From assembly GCF_005768555.2 (NCBI RefSeq), contig NZ_VCHX02000173.1:23351-87350 (forward strand): DNA of 64,000 nucleotides, read 5' to 3'. The position numbers were made by a program, and so were the translations under genes. The notes under the pieces were generated by a model. That model saw nothing but the letters and a program-made list of their open reading frames with translations, did not search any database and was not told where the DNA came from. The DNA is from Streptomyces sporangiiformans. Its GTDB lineage: Bacteria; Actinomycetota; Actinomycetes; Streptomycetales; Streptomycetaceae. Position 1 is the first letter of the stretch; each line of letters starts with the position of its first letter. Below are positions 17,030 to 25,738 of this stretch, one piece after another.

Positions 17030-18556
17030 GTGCATGACGCTTCCGACGACGACACCGCACCCCTCGTGAGCATCCGCGGCCTGCGTAAGCAGTTAGGCGG
17101 CACACTCGCCCTCGCCGATGTCGACCTCGACATCCGCGAGGGCAGCGTCCTGGCCCTGCTGGGACACAACGGTGCCGGAAAGTCCACCCTCATCAAGATC
17201 CTCGCCGGCGTCCACCGGGCCGACGAGGGCCGGATCACCGTGGCCGGCCATCCGCTCGGCAGTGAAGCGTCCGCCGCCGAGATGTCCTTCATCCATCAGG
17301 ACCTCGGCCTGGTCGAGTGGATGACGGTCGCCGAGAACATCGCCCTGGGCACCGGCTATCCGCGACGCGCCGGACTCGTCTCCTGGCGGCAAGTCCGCGA
17401 ACGCTGCACCGAGGCGCTCGGCATCATCGCCGGTCACCTCGACCCCGACGCGACGGTCGCCGACCTCACCCGCGCCGAACGCTCTCTCGTCGCCATCGCC
17501 CGCGCCCTGTCCACCGGGGCCCGGCTCATCGTCCTCGACGAACCCACCGCCAGCCTGCCCGCCGCCGACTGCGCCCGCCTCTTCGACGTACTGCACACCC
17601 TGCGCGACGGCGGCCACGGCATCGTCTACGTCAGCCACCGCCTCGACGAGGTTTACCGGGTCGCCGACCGCTTCGCCGTACTGCGTGACGGCCGGCTCAT
17701 CAGCCGAGGCCGCCTCGCCGACCACGGCCCCGACCGGATGGTGCACGACATCGTGGGCCACGAGGCAGAGAGCCACCGACCGCAGTCCGCCGTCCGTAGC
17801 GGCAGCGCACCGGTACTGCGCCTCACCGGTGCCAGCACCGAAGGCGCAGGCACCGTCGACCTGGAGCTACGCGCGGGCGAAATACTGGGGATGGTCGGCC
17901 TGACCGGCGCCGGCCACTTGGACCTCGGCCGCGCCCTCGCCGGCGCCCAAGCGTTGACGGGCGGCGAAGTCCTGCTCGGCGGCGAGCCGTACCGCCCGAC
18001 GTCCCCCGCCGCGGCCTTCGACGCGGGGCTGGGCTTCGTCACGAGCAACCGCCAGGAGGAGGGCTGCGCCCTCGAACTCACCGTGCGGGAGAACTTCCTG
18101 GCCAATCCGCGCGCCGACCACCACTCCCCGTGGCACTGGATCAGCCCGCGGCGGGAGCGGGCCCAAGCGGCTTCCCTGGTTGAGCGGTTCGATGTCCGCC
18201 CCGCCGACTCCGAGGCGCCGATCTCCACCCTCTCCGGCGGCAACCAGCAGAAGGTCATGATCGGCCGTTGGCTGCGGCTGAGCCGCCGCGTCGTAATCCT
18301 GGAGGAGCCGACCGCAGGGGTGGACGTCGGTGCCAAGGCCGAGATCTACCGCCTGCTCGACGGCGCGCTCGCCGAGGGACTCGCCGTCCTCCTTGTCTCC
18401 ACCGATTTCGAGGAGGTCGCCCACGTGTGCGACCGCGCCCTGGTCTTCGTGCAGGGCGCCGTGGCCGCGGAGCTCAGCGGCGCCGCCCTCACCGTCACCG
18501 AACTCACCCACGCCGCGTCGGCCATGCCGGCGCCGACCGGAACGGCGGACACGTGA
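17030..18556 (+). CDS. RbsA-type sugar ABC transporter ATPase (two ABC domains)
   Basis: 508 residues with two nucleotide-binding domains. Domain 1: Walker A GHNGAGKST, Walker B IVLDEPTASL, and a degenerate signature DLTRAERSL. Domain 2: a degraded Walker A GLTGAGHLDLG, a good signature LSGGNQQKVMIGRW and Walker B VVILEEPTAGVD. This asymmetry is usual for RbsA/MglA. GTG 17030 with GGAGAAG upstream is preferred over the frame-open ATG at 16928. It energises uptake by the permease whose start overlaps its stop (TGATG). Confidence 0.88.
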   Translation: MHDASDDDTAPLVSIRGLRKQLGGTLALADVDLDIREGSVLALLGHNGAGKSTLIKILAGVHRADEGRITVAGHPLGSEASAAEMSFIHQDLGLVEWMTVAENIALGTGYPRRAGLVSWRQVRERCTEALGIIAGHLDPDATVADLTRAERSLVAIARALSTGARLIVLDEPTASLPAADCARLFDVLHTLRDGGHGIVYVSHRLDEVYRVADRFAVLRDGRLISRGRLADHGPDRMVHDIVGHEAESHRPQSAVRSGSAPVLRLTGASTEGAGTVDLELRAGEILGMVGLTGAGHLDLGRALAGAQALTGGEVLLGGEPYRPTSPAAAFDAGLGFVTSNRQEEGCALELTVRENFLANPRADHHSPWHWISPRRERAQAASLVERFDVRPADSEAPISTLSGGNQQKVMIGRWLRLSRRVVILEEPTAGVDVGAKAEIYRLLDGALAEGLAVLLVSTDFEEVAHVCDRALVFVQGAVAAELSGAALTVTELTHAASAMPAPTGTADT

Positions 18557-19680
18557 TGGCCACCGGCACCGAACCCTCCCACCGACCCGGCCACCGCGAG
18601 CGGCGGTCCGCGCCCGGGCTCGGCTACGGCGCGGGCAGCGGCCGCCCGGCCCGAGGGCGCGGCCGGCTGGTCGGCACCTACGGGCTGCCCGTCCTCGCCC
18701 TCCTCCTCTTCCTGGTCTTCTCCCTTGCCCTGCCGGACACCTTCCCGACCCTGGACAACGCCTCCTCGATCCTGTCCAACCAGTCCATTCCGGCGATCCT
18801 CGCGCTCGGCGCGATGATCCCCATCGTCACCGGCAGGTTCGACCTCTCCGTCGGCTACGGCCTCGGTCTCGCCCATGTCGTGGCGATGCAGCTCATCGTC
18901 AACAACGGCTGGCCCTGGCCCCTCGCCTGTGTCATCGTCATCCTCAGCAGCGGCCTCGTCGGTGTCCTCAACGGACTGCTGGTCGAGTTCGCCAAGATCG
19001 ACTCGTTCATCGCCACCCTCGGCACCGGCAGCGTGCTGTACGCGGCGACCGGCTGGATCACCGACGGCGCCCGGATCGTCCCCGGACCGCAGGGCCTCCC
19101 CCCGGCCTTCACCGACCTCTACACCTCCAAGTTCCTCGGCCTGCCCGTACCGGCGTTCTACGTCCTCGCCCTGGCCGCCGCCCTGTGGCTGCTGCTGGAA
19201 CGGCTCCCGCTGGGCCGCTGTCTGTACGTCATCGGCTCCAACGCCCGCGCGGCCGACCTCGTCGGCATCCCCACGCGCCGCTACGGCATCTACGCCTTCG
19301 CGGGTTCCGGCCTCGTGGTCGGTTTCGCCGGCGTGCTGCTGGCCGCCCAGCAGGCCATCGGCAACCCCAGCGTCGGCATGGACTACCTGCTCCCCGCCTT
19401 CGTGGGCGCCCTGCTGGGCTCTACGTCGATCAAGCCCGGCCGCGCCAACGCCGCCGGAACCGTCGTCGCCGTAGCCGTCCTGGCCATAGGCCTCGCCGGC
19501 ATCCAGCAATTCGGCGCCGACTTCTGGGCCACGCCCCTGTTCAACGGTGGCACGCTGCTCCTCGCGGTCGGCCTGGCAGGCTACTCCGCGCGGCGCAGGC
19601 TGCGCGCAGGGTCGACGGCGACCCGGCAGTCGCCGTCCGAAGCGGAGGCGAAGTCGACGCCCGAGACACCGACGCCTTAG
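18556..19680 (+). CDS. RbsC-type sugar ABC transporter permease
   Basis: 374 residues, about nine hydrophobic helices after a basic, Gly/Arg-rich 45-residue N-terminus. GRFDLSVGYGL near residue 97 is the conserved RbsC block and GALLGSTSIKPG near 290 the EAA-like region. It is coupled to the ATPase by a one-base overlap. It belongs to the BPD_transp_2 family that takes up ribose, xylose and related sugars. The substrate is not decidable here. Confidence 0.88.
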   Translation: MATGTEPSHRPGHRERRSAPGLGYGAGSGRPARGRGRLVGTYGLPVLALLLFLVFSLALPDTFPTLDNASSILSNQSIPAILALGAMIPIVTGRFDLSVGYGLGLAHVVAMQLIVNNGWPWPLACVIVILSSGLVGVLNGLLVEFAKIDSFIATLGTGSVLYAATGWITDGARIVPGPQGLPPAFTDLYTSKFLGLPVPAFYVLALAAALWLLLERLPLGRCLYVIGSNARAADLVGIPTRRYGIYAFAGSGLVVGFAGVLLAAQQAIGNPSVGMDYLLPAFVGALLGSTSIKPGRANAAGTVVAVAVLAIGLAGIQQFGADFWATPLFNGGTLLLAVGLAGYSARRRLRAGSTATRQSPSEAEAKSTPETPTP

Positions 19681-19761
19681 ATGCCAACACCCCGGACACG
19701 TCCCTCACTCCCCACGCGTTCCGCACCACTCGCACCCCACCCCAAACGGCCCGCAGCTCCT

Positions 19762-19776
19762 CCCCCCCCCCCCCCC
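19762..19776. repeat. Run of 15 C in the permease/binding-protein spacer
   Basis: An uninterrupted C15 tract 26 bases before the GTG of the binding-protein gene. Such homopolymers slip during replication, and also in sequencing, and could alter expression of the last gene of the operon. Confidence 0.85.
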
Positions 19777-19802
19777 GCCGCACATCCCCAAGGAACCGAC
19801 CT

Positions 19803-20954
19803 GTGTCGTACCTCGCCACCCCCAAGGCAACCCTCACCGCCGTAGCCGCTCTGAGCCTGGTCACCGCGTCCGTCGCGGGCTGCACGCGAGGATCGGAGAG
19901 CGGTACCTCCGCCGCCGGCTCCTCGAAGGCAGGCTGCCCCGATGTCCTCGCCGATGCGAAGAAGGTGGTCTCCAGGGCCAAGGCCGTTGACGCCCCCTGG
20001 ACCGGACCGACCACGGGGCCCGAGGCGGCTGTCGGCAAGACCATCGTCTACGTCGCCCAGAGCATGACCAACCCGGGAGTCGCGGGCGCCGCGGAAGGCG
20101 TCGAGAAGGCGGTCAAGGCCATCGGCTGGAAGGTCCGGGTCATCGACGGCCAGGGCACCCCTGGCGGCATCCAGGCCGCCGTCAGCCAGGCCGTCGCCGT
20201 CAAGCCCGACGGCATCGTCCTGTCCGGTTTCGACCCCAAGTCGACCGCCCAGCAGGTCGCCCAGGCCAACGCCGCCGGCATCCCTCTCATAGGCTGGCAC
20301 GCCGTCGCCACGCCAGGCCCGAGCAAGGAACCGAAGCTCTTCACCAACATCACCACGAAGGTGGAAGCGGTCGCGGAGGTCAGCGCCGACTGGATCATCA
20401 GCCAGTCCAACGGGCGCGCGGGTGTAGTGGTCTTCACCGACGCCTCCATCCCGTTCGCCAAGGGGAAGTCGGACCTGATCGAAAAGGAACTCGCCACCTG
20501 CTCCGACATTGATGTCCTGGCCACCGCCAACATCCCCATCGCCGACGTCAGCAGCCGTACCCCGCAGGAGGTCTCCGCACTGATCTCCCGCTTCGGCAGC
20601 AAGTGGACGAACTCCGTCGCCATCAACGATCTCTACTTCGCCGACGCGGCCCCCGCCCTGCGCTCGGCCGGCAGGCAGGGCGACGGCGCGCCCTTCAACA
20701 TCGGTGCCGGTGACGGCGACCCGTCCGCTTTCCAGCGCCTCAACAGCAAGCAGTACCAGGCCGCGACGGTGCCCGAACCGCTCTCAGAGCAGGGCTGGCA
20801 GATCGTCGACGAGTTCAACCGCGCCTTCGCCAACGAGCCCGCCAGCGGCTACATCGCCCCCGTCCACATCACGACGGCCGACAACAGCGGCGGCGGTACG
20901 TCCTGGGACCCGCAGGGCTACCGGGAGGCGTACCGGAAGATCTGGGGCAATTAG
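19803..20954 (+). CDS. Sugar ABC transporter substrate-binding lipoprotein
   Basis: 383 residues. Signal peptide with lipobox SVAGC at residues about 20-24, so it is anchored on the outer face of the membrane. The mature domain is a periplasmic-binding-protein fold of the RbsB/TorT class: KTIVYVAQSMTNPGVAGAAEG at its start and KPDGIVLSGFDP near residue 135. GTG 19803 has AAGGA upstream. The only open frame upstream is a shadow of the permease. Last gene of the operon. Confidence 0.88.
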   Translation: MSYLATPKATLTAVAALSLVTASVAGCTRGSESGTSAAGSSKAGCPDVLADAKKVVSRAKAVDAPWTGPTTGPEAAVGKTIVYVAQSMTNPGVAGAAEGVEKAVKAIGWKVRVIDGQGTPGGIQAAVSQAVAVKPDGIVLSGFDPKSTAQQVAQANAAGIPLIGWHAVATPGPSKEPKLFTNITTKVEAVAEVSADWIISQSNGRAGVVVFTDASIPFAKGKSDLIEKELATCSDIDVLATANIPIADVSSRTPQEVSALISRFGSKWTNSVAINDLYFADAAPALRSAGRQGDGAPFNIGAGDGDPSAFQRLNSKQYQAATVPEPLSEQGWQIVDEFNRAFANEPASGYIAPVHITTADNSGGGTSWDPQGYREAYRKIWGN

Positions 20955-21049
20955 CCTCCGGCCGTCACACGGGGAACGGCCCAATCAGCCAGTCCTCGTC
21001 GAGGCGGACGAGCGAACTCCCCACGAGCACGTCTTTCCTCACCGGCATC

Positions 21050-21115
21050 CTCGCCACCGGACAGGAGGTCGGCGTCATCGTCGGCGCCGGGCCGGTGGGC
21101 TTGTCCGTGCAGGTG
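21050..21115 (+). pseudogene. Possible flavin-monooxygenase N-terminal fragment
   Basis: In frame at 21068-21103 the DNA reads GVIVGAGPVGLS, the FAD-binding start of PF01494 monooxygenases, preceded by a Shine-Dalgarno-like ACAGGAGG but no start codon, and followed by unrelated sequence running into the tRNA remnant. Ten matching residues can arise by chance in GC-rich DNA, so this is tentative. Confidence 0.25.
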
Positions 21116-21192
21116 ACAGTCACGCTGTTCCCGCCGCATGCCCGCCAGCCGCCGTACGCCCAAGGCGTCGCGCGGGAGAACCTGAAAATCCG

Positions 21193-21238
21193 ACGACCTC
21201 CGGAGCCGTGTGCGCAGGTTCGAATCCTGCCGGGGGCA
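21193..21238 (+). tRNA. 3' half of tRNA-Arg(CCG), attachment-site remnant
   Basis: The right part of a tRNA is clear: anticodon loop CTCCGGA (anticodon CCG at 21200-21202), the 3' strand of the anticodon stem, T-arm GCAGG-TTCGAAT-CCTGC (21214-21230), and acceptor strand CGGGGGC with discriminator A. The 5' acceptor strand and D-arm are absent upstream, and the 5' anticodon-stem strand has one mismatch. This is the usual product of integration into a tRNA gene. The antisense readings over it give well-known spurious peptides. Confidence 0.75.
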
Positions 21239-21297
21239 CTCGAAAGATGGGAATGGACGCGTCGGCTTTGCCGGGCTTGTCCGCCCCGAGTGCCATG

Positions 21298-21336
21298 ATC
21301 GGGTGCCAGCACTTCGGTGCGGGCGCCCGATTTTTT
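21298..21336 (+). terminator. Rho-independent terminator after the tRNA remnant
   Basis: Stem ATCGGGTGCC paired with GGCGCCCGAT, with an inner GCAC-TTCG-GTGC hairpin, followed by a run of six T. It fits a native tRNA terminator on the plus strand and overlaps the out-of-frame tail of the recombinase gene. Confidence 0.8.
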
Positions 21337-21344
21337 GTTCCATG

Positions 21345-21706
21345 GGTCCAGCTCGCGGGTGACGGACACCAGTCCGTCAATCAGGTACCCCGGGATCGTC
21401 ACCCGCAGGGTCAGCTCCTCGCGGGGCCGGCTGTAGCGGACCTCCAGTCCGAAGGCGTTGTAGAGCCGCCGTTGGATCTCCTCCGGGACCAGGGCAAGGT
21501 CCACGTCGAGGTGCGGGAGCGCGTCGAGTAGGGCCGCGTGGTCGGCGGGATCTGCCGCCTGTTTCGGTGCTTGCAGCTGAGCCAGTTGCTCGGCGAGCTG
21601 TTTGCGCTGTGCGCCCAGCGTGGCGTGCTCCTGGCGGATCGCGTCACGGAACTGCTTCTCCTGATCCGGATCGAGATCGTCAGCCTCGTCGTCGCCGGCC
21701 GAAGCC
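21345..21706 (-). pseudogene. Displaced C-terminal part of the serine recombinase
   Basis: After the upstream gene's stop at 21680 the homology continues in another frame: DDEADDLDPDQEKQFRDAI, a coiled-coil KQLAEQLAQLQAPKQ, then PEEIQRRLYNAFGLEVRY and LTLRVTIPGYLIDG, typical of the distal domain of large serine recombinases. This frame has no stop before the tRNA remnant, so the native 3' end is probably lost. Frameshift near 21700. Confidence 0.65.
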
Positions 21707-23188
21707 GTCGGCGAGGGTGCGGATGAGGCGGGCCTGGCGCTGGCCGATGGCACTGATGGACCGCTCCAGAGCTGCGCGCTCCTTGGCGATGCGATCGCTG
21801 GCGTCATCCGCAGATCGATCGGCCTCGAGCGCGGCTGCGAGGTGGCTGCGCCGATCGGACCCGAAGATCCGATCGGCGAAGAAACGCGAGACGGACGCGA
21901 TCAGGATCTCTTCGCGGATCCACAAGCTCTTGGGGTGGTGGGGAAACCACGGCTGATCACGATGTTGGTTCGCGTCGGGCTGGCAGGCGTAGTAAGCGAT
22001 CTGGTGGCGCGTCTTGCCGAACATGCGGCGGTCACAGATGTCGCAGGAGATGTACGACCGCAGGACATAGGAGCGCTTGGTGGCCGGGTGAGCGTTGGGT
22101 CCGTGGGTGGTGCGGGAGCCCTGGCGCGTACGGCCCACAGTGGAGACGGTGTCGAACAGTCCCTTGGTGACGAGAGGCTCGTGCGTGGGTCGCGGAGACC
22201 ACACCCATTCCTTCGGGTCGTTGTTGTAGCCGCCCTTCTTCGTCGAGCGGCGGTTCCAGACCTGGTAGCCCGTGTACTTGGGATTGCGCAGGATCTCTCG
22301 CACGGCGGATCCGCTCCAGCGCCCCAGGGCCACATCGGGGCGGGTCGGCTCCGGAGGCGGGTAGGCAACAAGGTCCAAGTTCAGACGATCGGCGATGCCG
22401 TCGTAACCGAGCTTGTCCAGCCCGCGGAGCTGGAAGATGTGGGTGACCGCTGAGGCCCGCAGCGGGTCGGGGATGAGCCGGTGCTTGGTACGGCCGTCGG
22501 CTCGGCGAGCGGGGACGGGGTGGGGCACCTTCTCCGCCATGTATCCGTAGGGCGGCTTGCCCACGTTCCAGCCCTGGGAGACATGCTCGATGAAGCCGTC
22601 CCAGGACAACTCCAGCATCTGGAGCACGTACCACTCGGAGACGGCCTGCTTGACGCGCCGGGTGAGGGTCGGTGTGGCGCGCTTGGCCCTGGGGCCGGTA
22701 ACGATCGGCTCATCAGCAGCACACAGGGCGACTCCGGCTTGCTCCAGCTCGTACTCGATCTTTGTGCCGAAGTAGGTGCGGCGGGCGACGCGTTCGATCG
22801 ACTCGCAGATGACGGCAGCGAAGCGGCGATCGGGACGCTGGGCCTCTTCAAGGAGATCGGCGACGCTACCGTCGCGCGGGATGGGGATCTTGAAGTTCTG
22901 GTGAGCCAGGGAGTTGCCCCGCTCGTGCAGCTCCTTGCGGCCGGACTCGACGTCGTAGAAGTGGGCGACGATCACCCAGCCGGGCGGCAGCGCGGCTCTG
23001 GCGTTGCGCAGCTGCCGGGGCAGCGACAGTGTCGGGTCCTGGGCATCCTCCGTGGAAGTCCGGCCGAGCCAGGCCACCGGGACGGTCACCGGAAGCGCCG
23101 CGGCGTCCGGGATGCCGTCGGTGGCCCAGGGGCGGCCGGGCACGGGAGGCGCCCAGGACGACCGGTGGGCGGGTGGGGTGTCGGGCAT
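21680..23188 (-). CDS. Large serine recombinase (frameshifted at its C-terminus)
   Basis: 502 residues. N-terminal resolvase domain (residues about 38-185) with RTSTEDAQDPTLSLPRQLRNA carrying the nucleophilic serine, and CESIERVARRTYFG; then the recombinase domain with KPPYGYMAEKVPHPVPA and GSAVREILRNPKYTGYQVW, and a zinc-ribbon SYISCDICDRRMFGK followed by YYACQ. It catalyses site-specific integration or excision of a mobile element. It ends prematurely at GFGRRRRG, where the neighbouring frame carries on, so function is doubtful. ATG 23188 has GAGAGGGA upstream. It sits 440 bases from the tRNA remnant. Confidence 0.85.
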   Translation of the reverse strand: MPDTPPAHRSSWAPPVPGRPWATDGIPDAAALPVTVPVAWLGRTSTEDAQDPTLSLPRQLRNARAALPPGWVIVAHFYDVESGRKELHERGNSLAHQNFKIPIPRDGSVADLLEEAQRPDRRFAAVICESIERVARRTYFGTKIEYELEQAGVALCAADEPIVTGPRAKRATPTLTRRVKQAVSEWYVLQMLELSWDGFIEHVSQGWNVGKPPYGYMAEKVPHPVPARRADGRTKHRLIPDPLRASAVTHIFQLRGLDKLGYDGIADRLNLDLVAYPPPEPTRPDVALGRWSGSAVREILRNPKYTGYQVWNRRSTKKGGYNNDPKEWVWSPRPTHEPLVTKGLFDTVSTVGRTRQGSRTTHGPNAHPATKRSYVLRSYISCDICDRRMFGKTRHQIAYYACQPDANQHRDQPWFPHHPKSLWIREEILIASVSRFFADRIFGSDRRSHLAAALEADRSADDASDRIAKERAALERSISAIGQRQARLIRTLADGFGRRRRG

Positions 23189-23225
23189 GTGGCGTCCCTC
23201 TCCCTTTGGTTATGTGCGGGGAGGC

Positions 23226-23582
23226 TCAGGGCCGGCCGATTGCAGCCTGTCCGCTTTCCGGTGGGGCGCTGTGGCGGGCGTACAGCCACTCCAGCACCTC
23301 CCGGATCGCGGCACCTTGGCGCTGGGCCAGCGCCTGAGCGTCCTCCCCGTCGACATCGACGTATTCCACGACCAGCCGCGGTCCCTCGGCTGAGCAGGGC
23401 TTTCCCGGGGTGCGGCTGGCGGTCGGCGTCCATGGACGCTCCGTCTCGGCCGTGTCGTCAAGGCCGGCGTCCGGCGTGTCGGTGAGAGGACGCGAGGGGT
23501 GGTTCAGGGTCGCTCCGGTGGCTACGGGGCCCAGCCCAGTTCTGATGCTGACGTCACGTAATAGAGATTCCGCGCGGCACAT
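23226..23582 (-). CDS. Small acidic protein upstream of the recombinase gene
   Basis: A 118-residue reading if ATG 23582 is used. The C-terminal half, GPRLVVEYVDVDGEDAQALAQ followed by AAIREVLEWLYA, looks like a compact alpha/beta protein; the N-terminal half is low-complexity. It is on the same strand as the recombinase, 37 bases upstream. No family is recognised and no clear ribosome site is seen. It could be an accessory gene of the element. Confidence 0.45.
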   Translation of the reverse strand: MCRAESLLRDVSIRTGLGPVATGATLNHPSRPLTDTPDAGLDDTAETERPWTPTASRTPGKPCSAEGPRLVVEYVDVDGEDAQALAQRQGAAIREVLEWLYARHSAPPESGQAAIGRP

Positions 23583-24120
23583 TTGACACCGTCTCAACCT
23601 CCGTCGGAATGGCAGGGTGCCGTATCCACCGTTCGTGATTCTTTGGCATCGAGCGCCGATCAGGAGCAACTCGCCGCAGGTAGAGGGGGAAACGTGCCAG
23701 TGGCGAGCCAACAGCGAGCCCCTCGGTTGGGCTTCGTCCCGATCGAGAAAGATTCCGGGTTGGGGTGCTGGGGCGGCTGCACCGCCCTCGACCGATCGAT
23801 CGAGTGCGCCACTCCCCCAGACTCAGATCGGGCCACCGATCGGACTGGACTCCGATCGGCGGCGGGTATCCGGACATGGCCAACGCCTCGCCCGGCAGGC
23901 CATGCCACCGATACGCCGACACGAGCGCTATAGGCCGCGACAGCGGCCAGGTGGTACCGGGCGTGCGGCCAACGCTCCTCTCGTCACGCGCATGGGCCAG
24001 CCGTGCATTGAGATCTGCTGCGGCGTGCTGCCGGGTACCTGCGAACCATGAGACACCGATCAGTCATCCGCAACTGATCTCTCTACCGATCGGCAACACG
24101 CTCTCCCTGCCACCGTCTGC
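23583..24120. other. Non-coding region dense in CGATCG motifs
   Basis: No convincing gene. Six copies of CGATCG fall between 23738 and 24093, including CCGATCGG at 23836-23843, 23852-23859 and 24086-24093 and a doubled CGATCGATCG near 23793. This is far more than chance for GC-rich DNA. It may be a protein-binding or recombination region of the element. Confidence 0.5.
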
Positions 24121-25131
24121 TCATGCCGCGCGATGGGGCGGCTTGGCTTCGCCAGTCGGCCGGATTGCTGTATCGGCAGTCGCCGAGGTCGTGCAATCCA
24201 CATGCCACGGAACGGCGTCGAGCGGCCCGAGTATGTCGAGGAACGGCACATGCCGTGGCAGCATCGTCTCCTGCTCGTACGCGGCCAGGAAGTCGGCCGG
24301 GGAGCGTTCGCCGACCAGCTGAGCGGCAGCAGCGGTCAGGGCCTCGCCGCCGGATCCGTGCCAGCGGTCGATGTCGTAACGGAAGATCTCGCGCTCGCGG
24401 CACCAGTCGGCCAGCCACGCAAACCAGCTCGCTCCCGTGCGCTTGGTGACGCCGAAGGTCACATGCAGGCTCTTGCCGGAGCCGCTGCCGGTCCGAGTCG
24501 CCTGGTGCCAGTGGCCTCGGGGGATGTGCATGACGTCACCGGTCCGCATGACGCCGGACCAGATGATTTCATCGCTCGGGGTGTTGTTGGGGTCGGAGTC
24601 CCGGTACATCGGGACCTTGCGGGAGGCCGCGCGCACCTCCCACTCCTTATCACCCGCGAGCTGGACGATCACGACATCGTGGTCGTCCCAGTGCAGGGGG
24701 AAGCCGGCGGCATCGTTCGTCGTCAGGTACGCGTTGACCTGGACTCGCTCGCGGGACCACCACTGCAAGGCCCGGCACGCGACTTCCATCGTCGGATCGA
24801 AGACGTTGGCCTGGTCCAGGATCACCGTCGCGCCTTCCCGCAGGAGCCTGCCCACACTACGCATGTTGACCATGGGGATGCTCTGGCCCCGGGGACTGAC
24901 GCTGTCGGTGTAGTAGATGGCCGGGTGGACCTCCTCGCCCTTCTGGAAGCATCGGAACTGCGGGCGGTTCAGGCTCCTGCGCATCGCGATGTCGAGCAGG
25001 CGGTTCGGAGTCATGATGCGGGAGACGAGTGCGGAGTCGCCCATGCTCCCCCGCACGAAGCCCTTGCCCAACTCCTCCGCGCCGCTCCATCCGAGCGCTG
25101 TCTCGATGGCGCTGATCAACCGGTGTTCCAT
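24121..25131 (-). CDS. JmjC/cupin-type Fe(II) 2-oxoglutarate oxygenase
   Basis: 336 residues. The metal triad fits FPLHWDDHDVVIVQ (His and Asp near residue 145) with a later His in GDVMHIPRGHWHQA near 205. The core resembles ribosomal-oxygenase and cupin_4 hydroxylases: WEVRAASRKVPMY follows the first strand pair. Such enzymes hydroxylate protein or peptide side chains. The start at 25131 is chosen for the GGAGG 10 bases upstream; ATG 25146 and GTG 25158 lack one. It lies 87 bases after a 55-codon gene on the same strand, a possible peptide substrate. Confidence 0.75.
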   Translation of the reverse strand: MEHRLISAIETALGWSGAEELGKGFVRGSMGDSALVSRIMTPNRLLDIAMRRSLNRPQFRCFQKGEEVHPAIYYTDSVSPRGQSIPMVNMRSVGRLLREGATVILDQANVFDPTMEVACRALQWWSRERVQVNAYLTTNDAAGFPLHWDDHDVVIVQLAGDKEWEVRAASRKVPMYRDSDPNNTPSDEIIWSGVMRTGDVMHIPRGHWHQATRTGSGSGKSLHVTFGVTKRTGASWFAWLADWCREREIFRYDIDRWHGSGGEALTAAAAQLVGERSPADFLAAYEQETMLPRHVPFLDILGPLDAVPWHVDCTTSATADTAIRPTGEAKPPHRAA

Positions 25132-25218
25132 CGCTGCGTCCTCCATGAGTTCGACCACGTGGTTCGGACACAGTGGGGGCCGGCACGGCCGACCGCGCCG
25201 GCCCCCACCGCTTGGTGC

Positions 25219-25386
25219 CTACTCGCTGTCGTGCAGGTTGCCGTCGCCGCCCGGCCACGGCGCGTCGCCGGAACTCCCGGCGTTGTCCGACCGGAGGCTG
25301 TCGTACCGGTCATGGACGGCCGTCAGCTCTTCCACCGCCACCAGGAGGTCACTCCGGGCCGGAGGCGGTGCCGTGCGCTCTGACAC
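25219..25386 (-). CDS. 55-residue peptide, candidate substrate of the JmjC oxygenase
   Basis: GTG start with a strong AAGGAG ribosome site; reads MSERTAPPPARSDLLVAVEE as residues 1-20, then a helical LTAVHDRYDSLRSD, and ends in a Gly/Asp/Ser-rich tail with DAPWPGGDGN and LHDSE. A helical leader and a polar, Asp/Asn-rich tail next to a putative side-chain hydroxylase is how many RiPP precursors look. No core peptide is proven. The short length and clean ribosome site make translation likely; the function is inference. Confidence 0.6.
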   Translation of the reverse strand: MSERTAPPPARSDLLVAVEELTAVHDRYDSLRSDNAGSSGDAPWPGGDGNLHDSE

Positions 25387-25513
25387 CTCGTGCTCCTTCC
25401 TCTTCGGTTCACCCGCCAGGGCTCCGGCGGGAGGTCGATGGCCGCCCCACAGCTGCGGGAAATGCGCATTGCCGGGGGTCGGCGGTCATTGGAGGTCGCG
25501 ACGAGCTGCGGTC

Positions 25514-25738
25514 CTACACCCGCGACCGGGCAGGTCCGCTATTCATCGCCAAGGCGCCCGTGTCCTGGCGCATGTTGGTCTCCAGAACGCGCTGGCCCAG
25601 CTCGTACAGACACGCATGGCAGGCGAGAGGACCGCGTGCACTGGGCTCCCCTGTGACGGGGGCGATGTCGCGTCGGGTAGGCCGGAAGACCACATCGGGG
25701 TCAGGAAGCGGAGTCGCTCGTAACGCGTGCCGTCCCAT
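25514..25738 (-). CDS. Small protein coupled to the HATPase gene
   Basis: 74 residues if ATG 25738 is used, overlapping the HATPase stop as TGATG. It contains ACHACLYELGQRVLE, a possible CxxC helix. Similar small genes follow anti-sigma-like HATPases in Streptomyces, but I recognise no family. No signal peptide. Confidence 0.5.
   Translation of the reverse strand: MGRHALRATPLPDPDVVFRPTRRDIAPVTGEPSARGPLACHACLYELGQRVLETNMRQDTGALAMNSGPARSRV

Noticed and set aside
18330..19800. Long plus-strand frame ahead of the binding-protein gene
   Set aside because: Arg/Pro-rich shadow of the ATPase and permease. The lipoprotein signal starts only at 19803.
20951..21343. Minus-strand readings with RQDSNLR and GFEPAHT peptides
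   Set aside because: These are the well-known false proteins read across a tRNA antisense strand.
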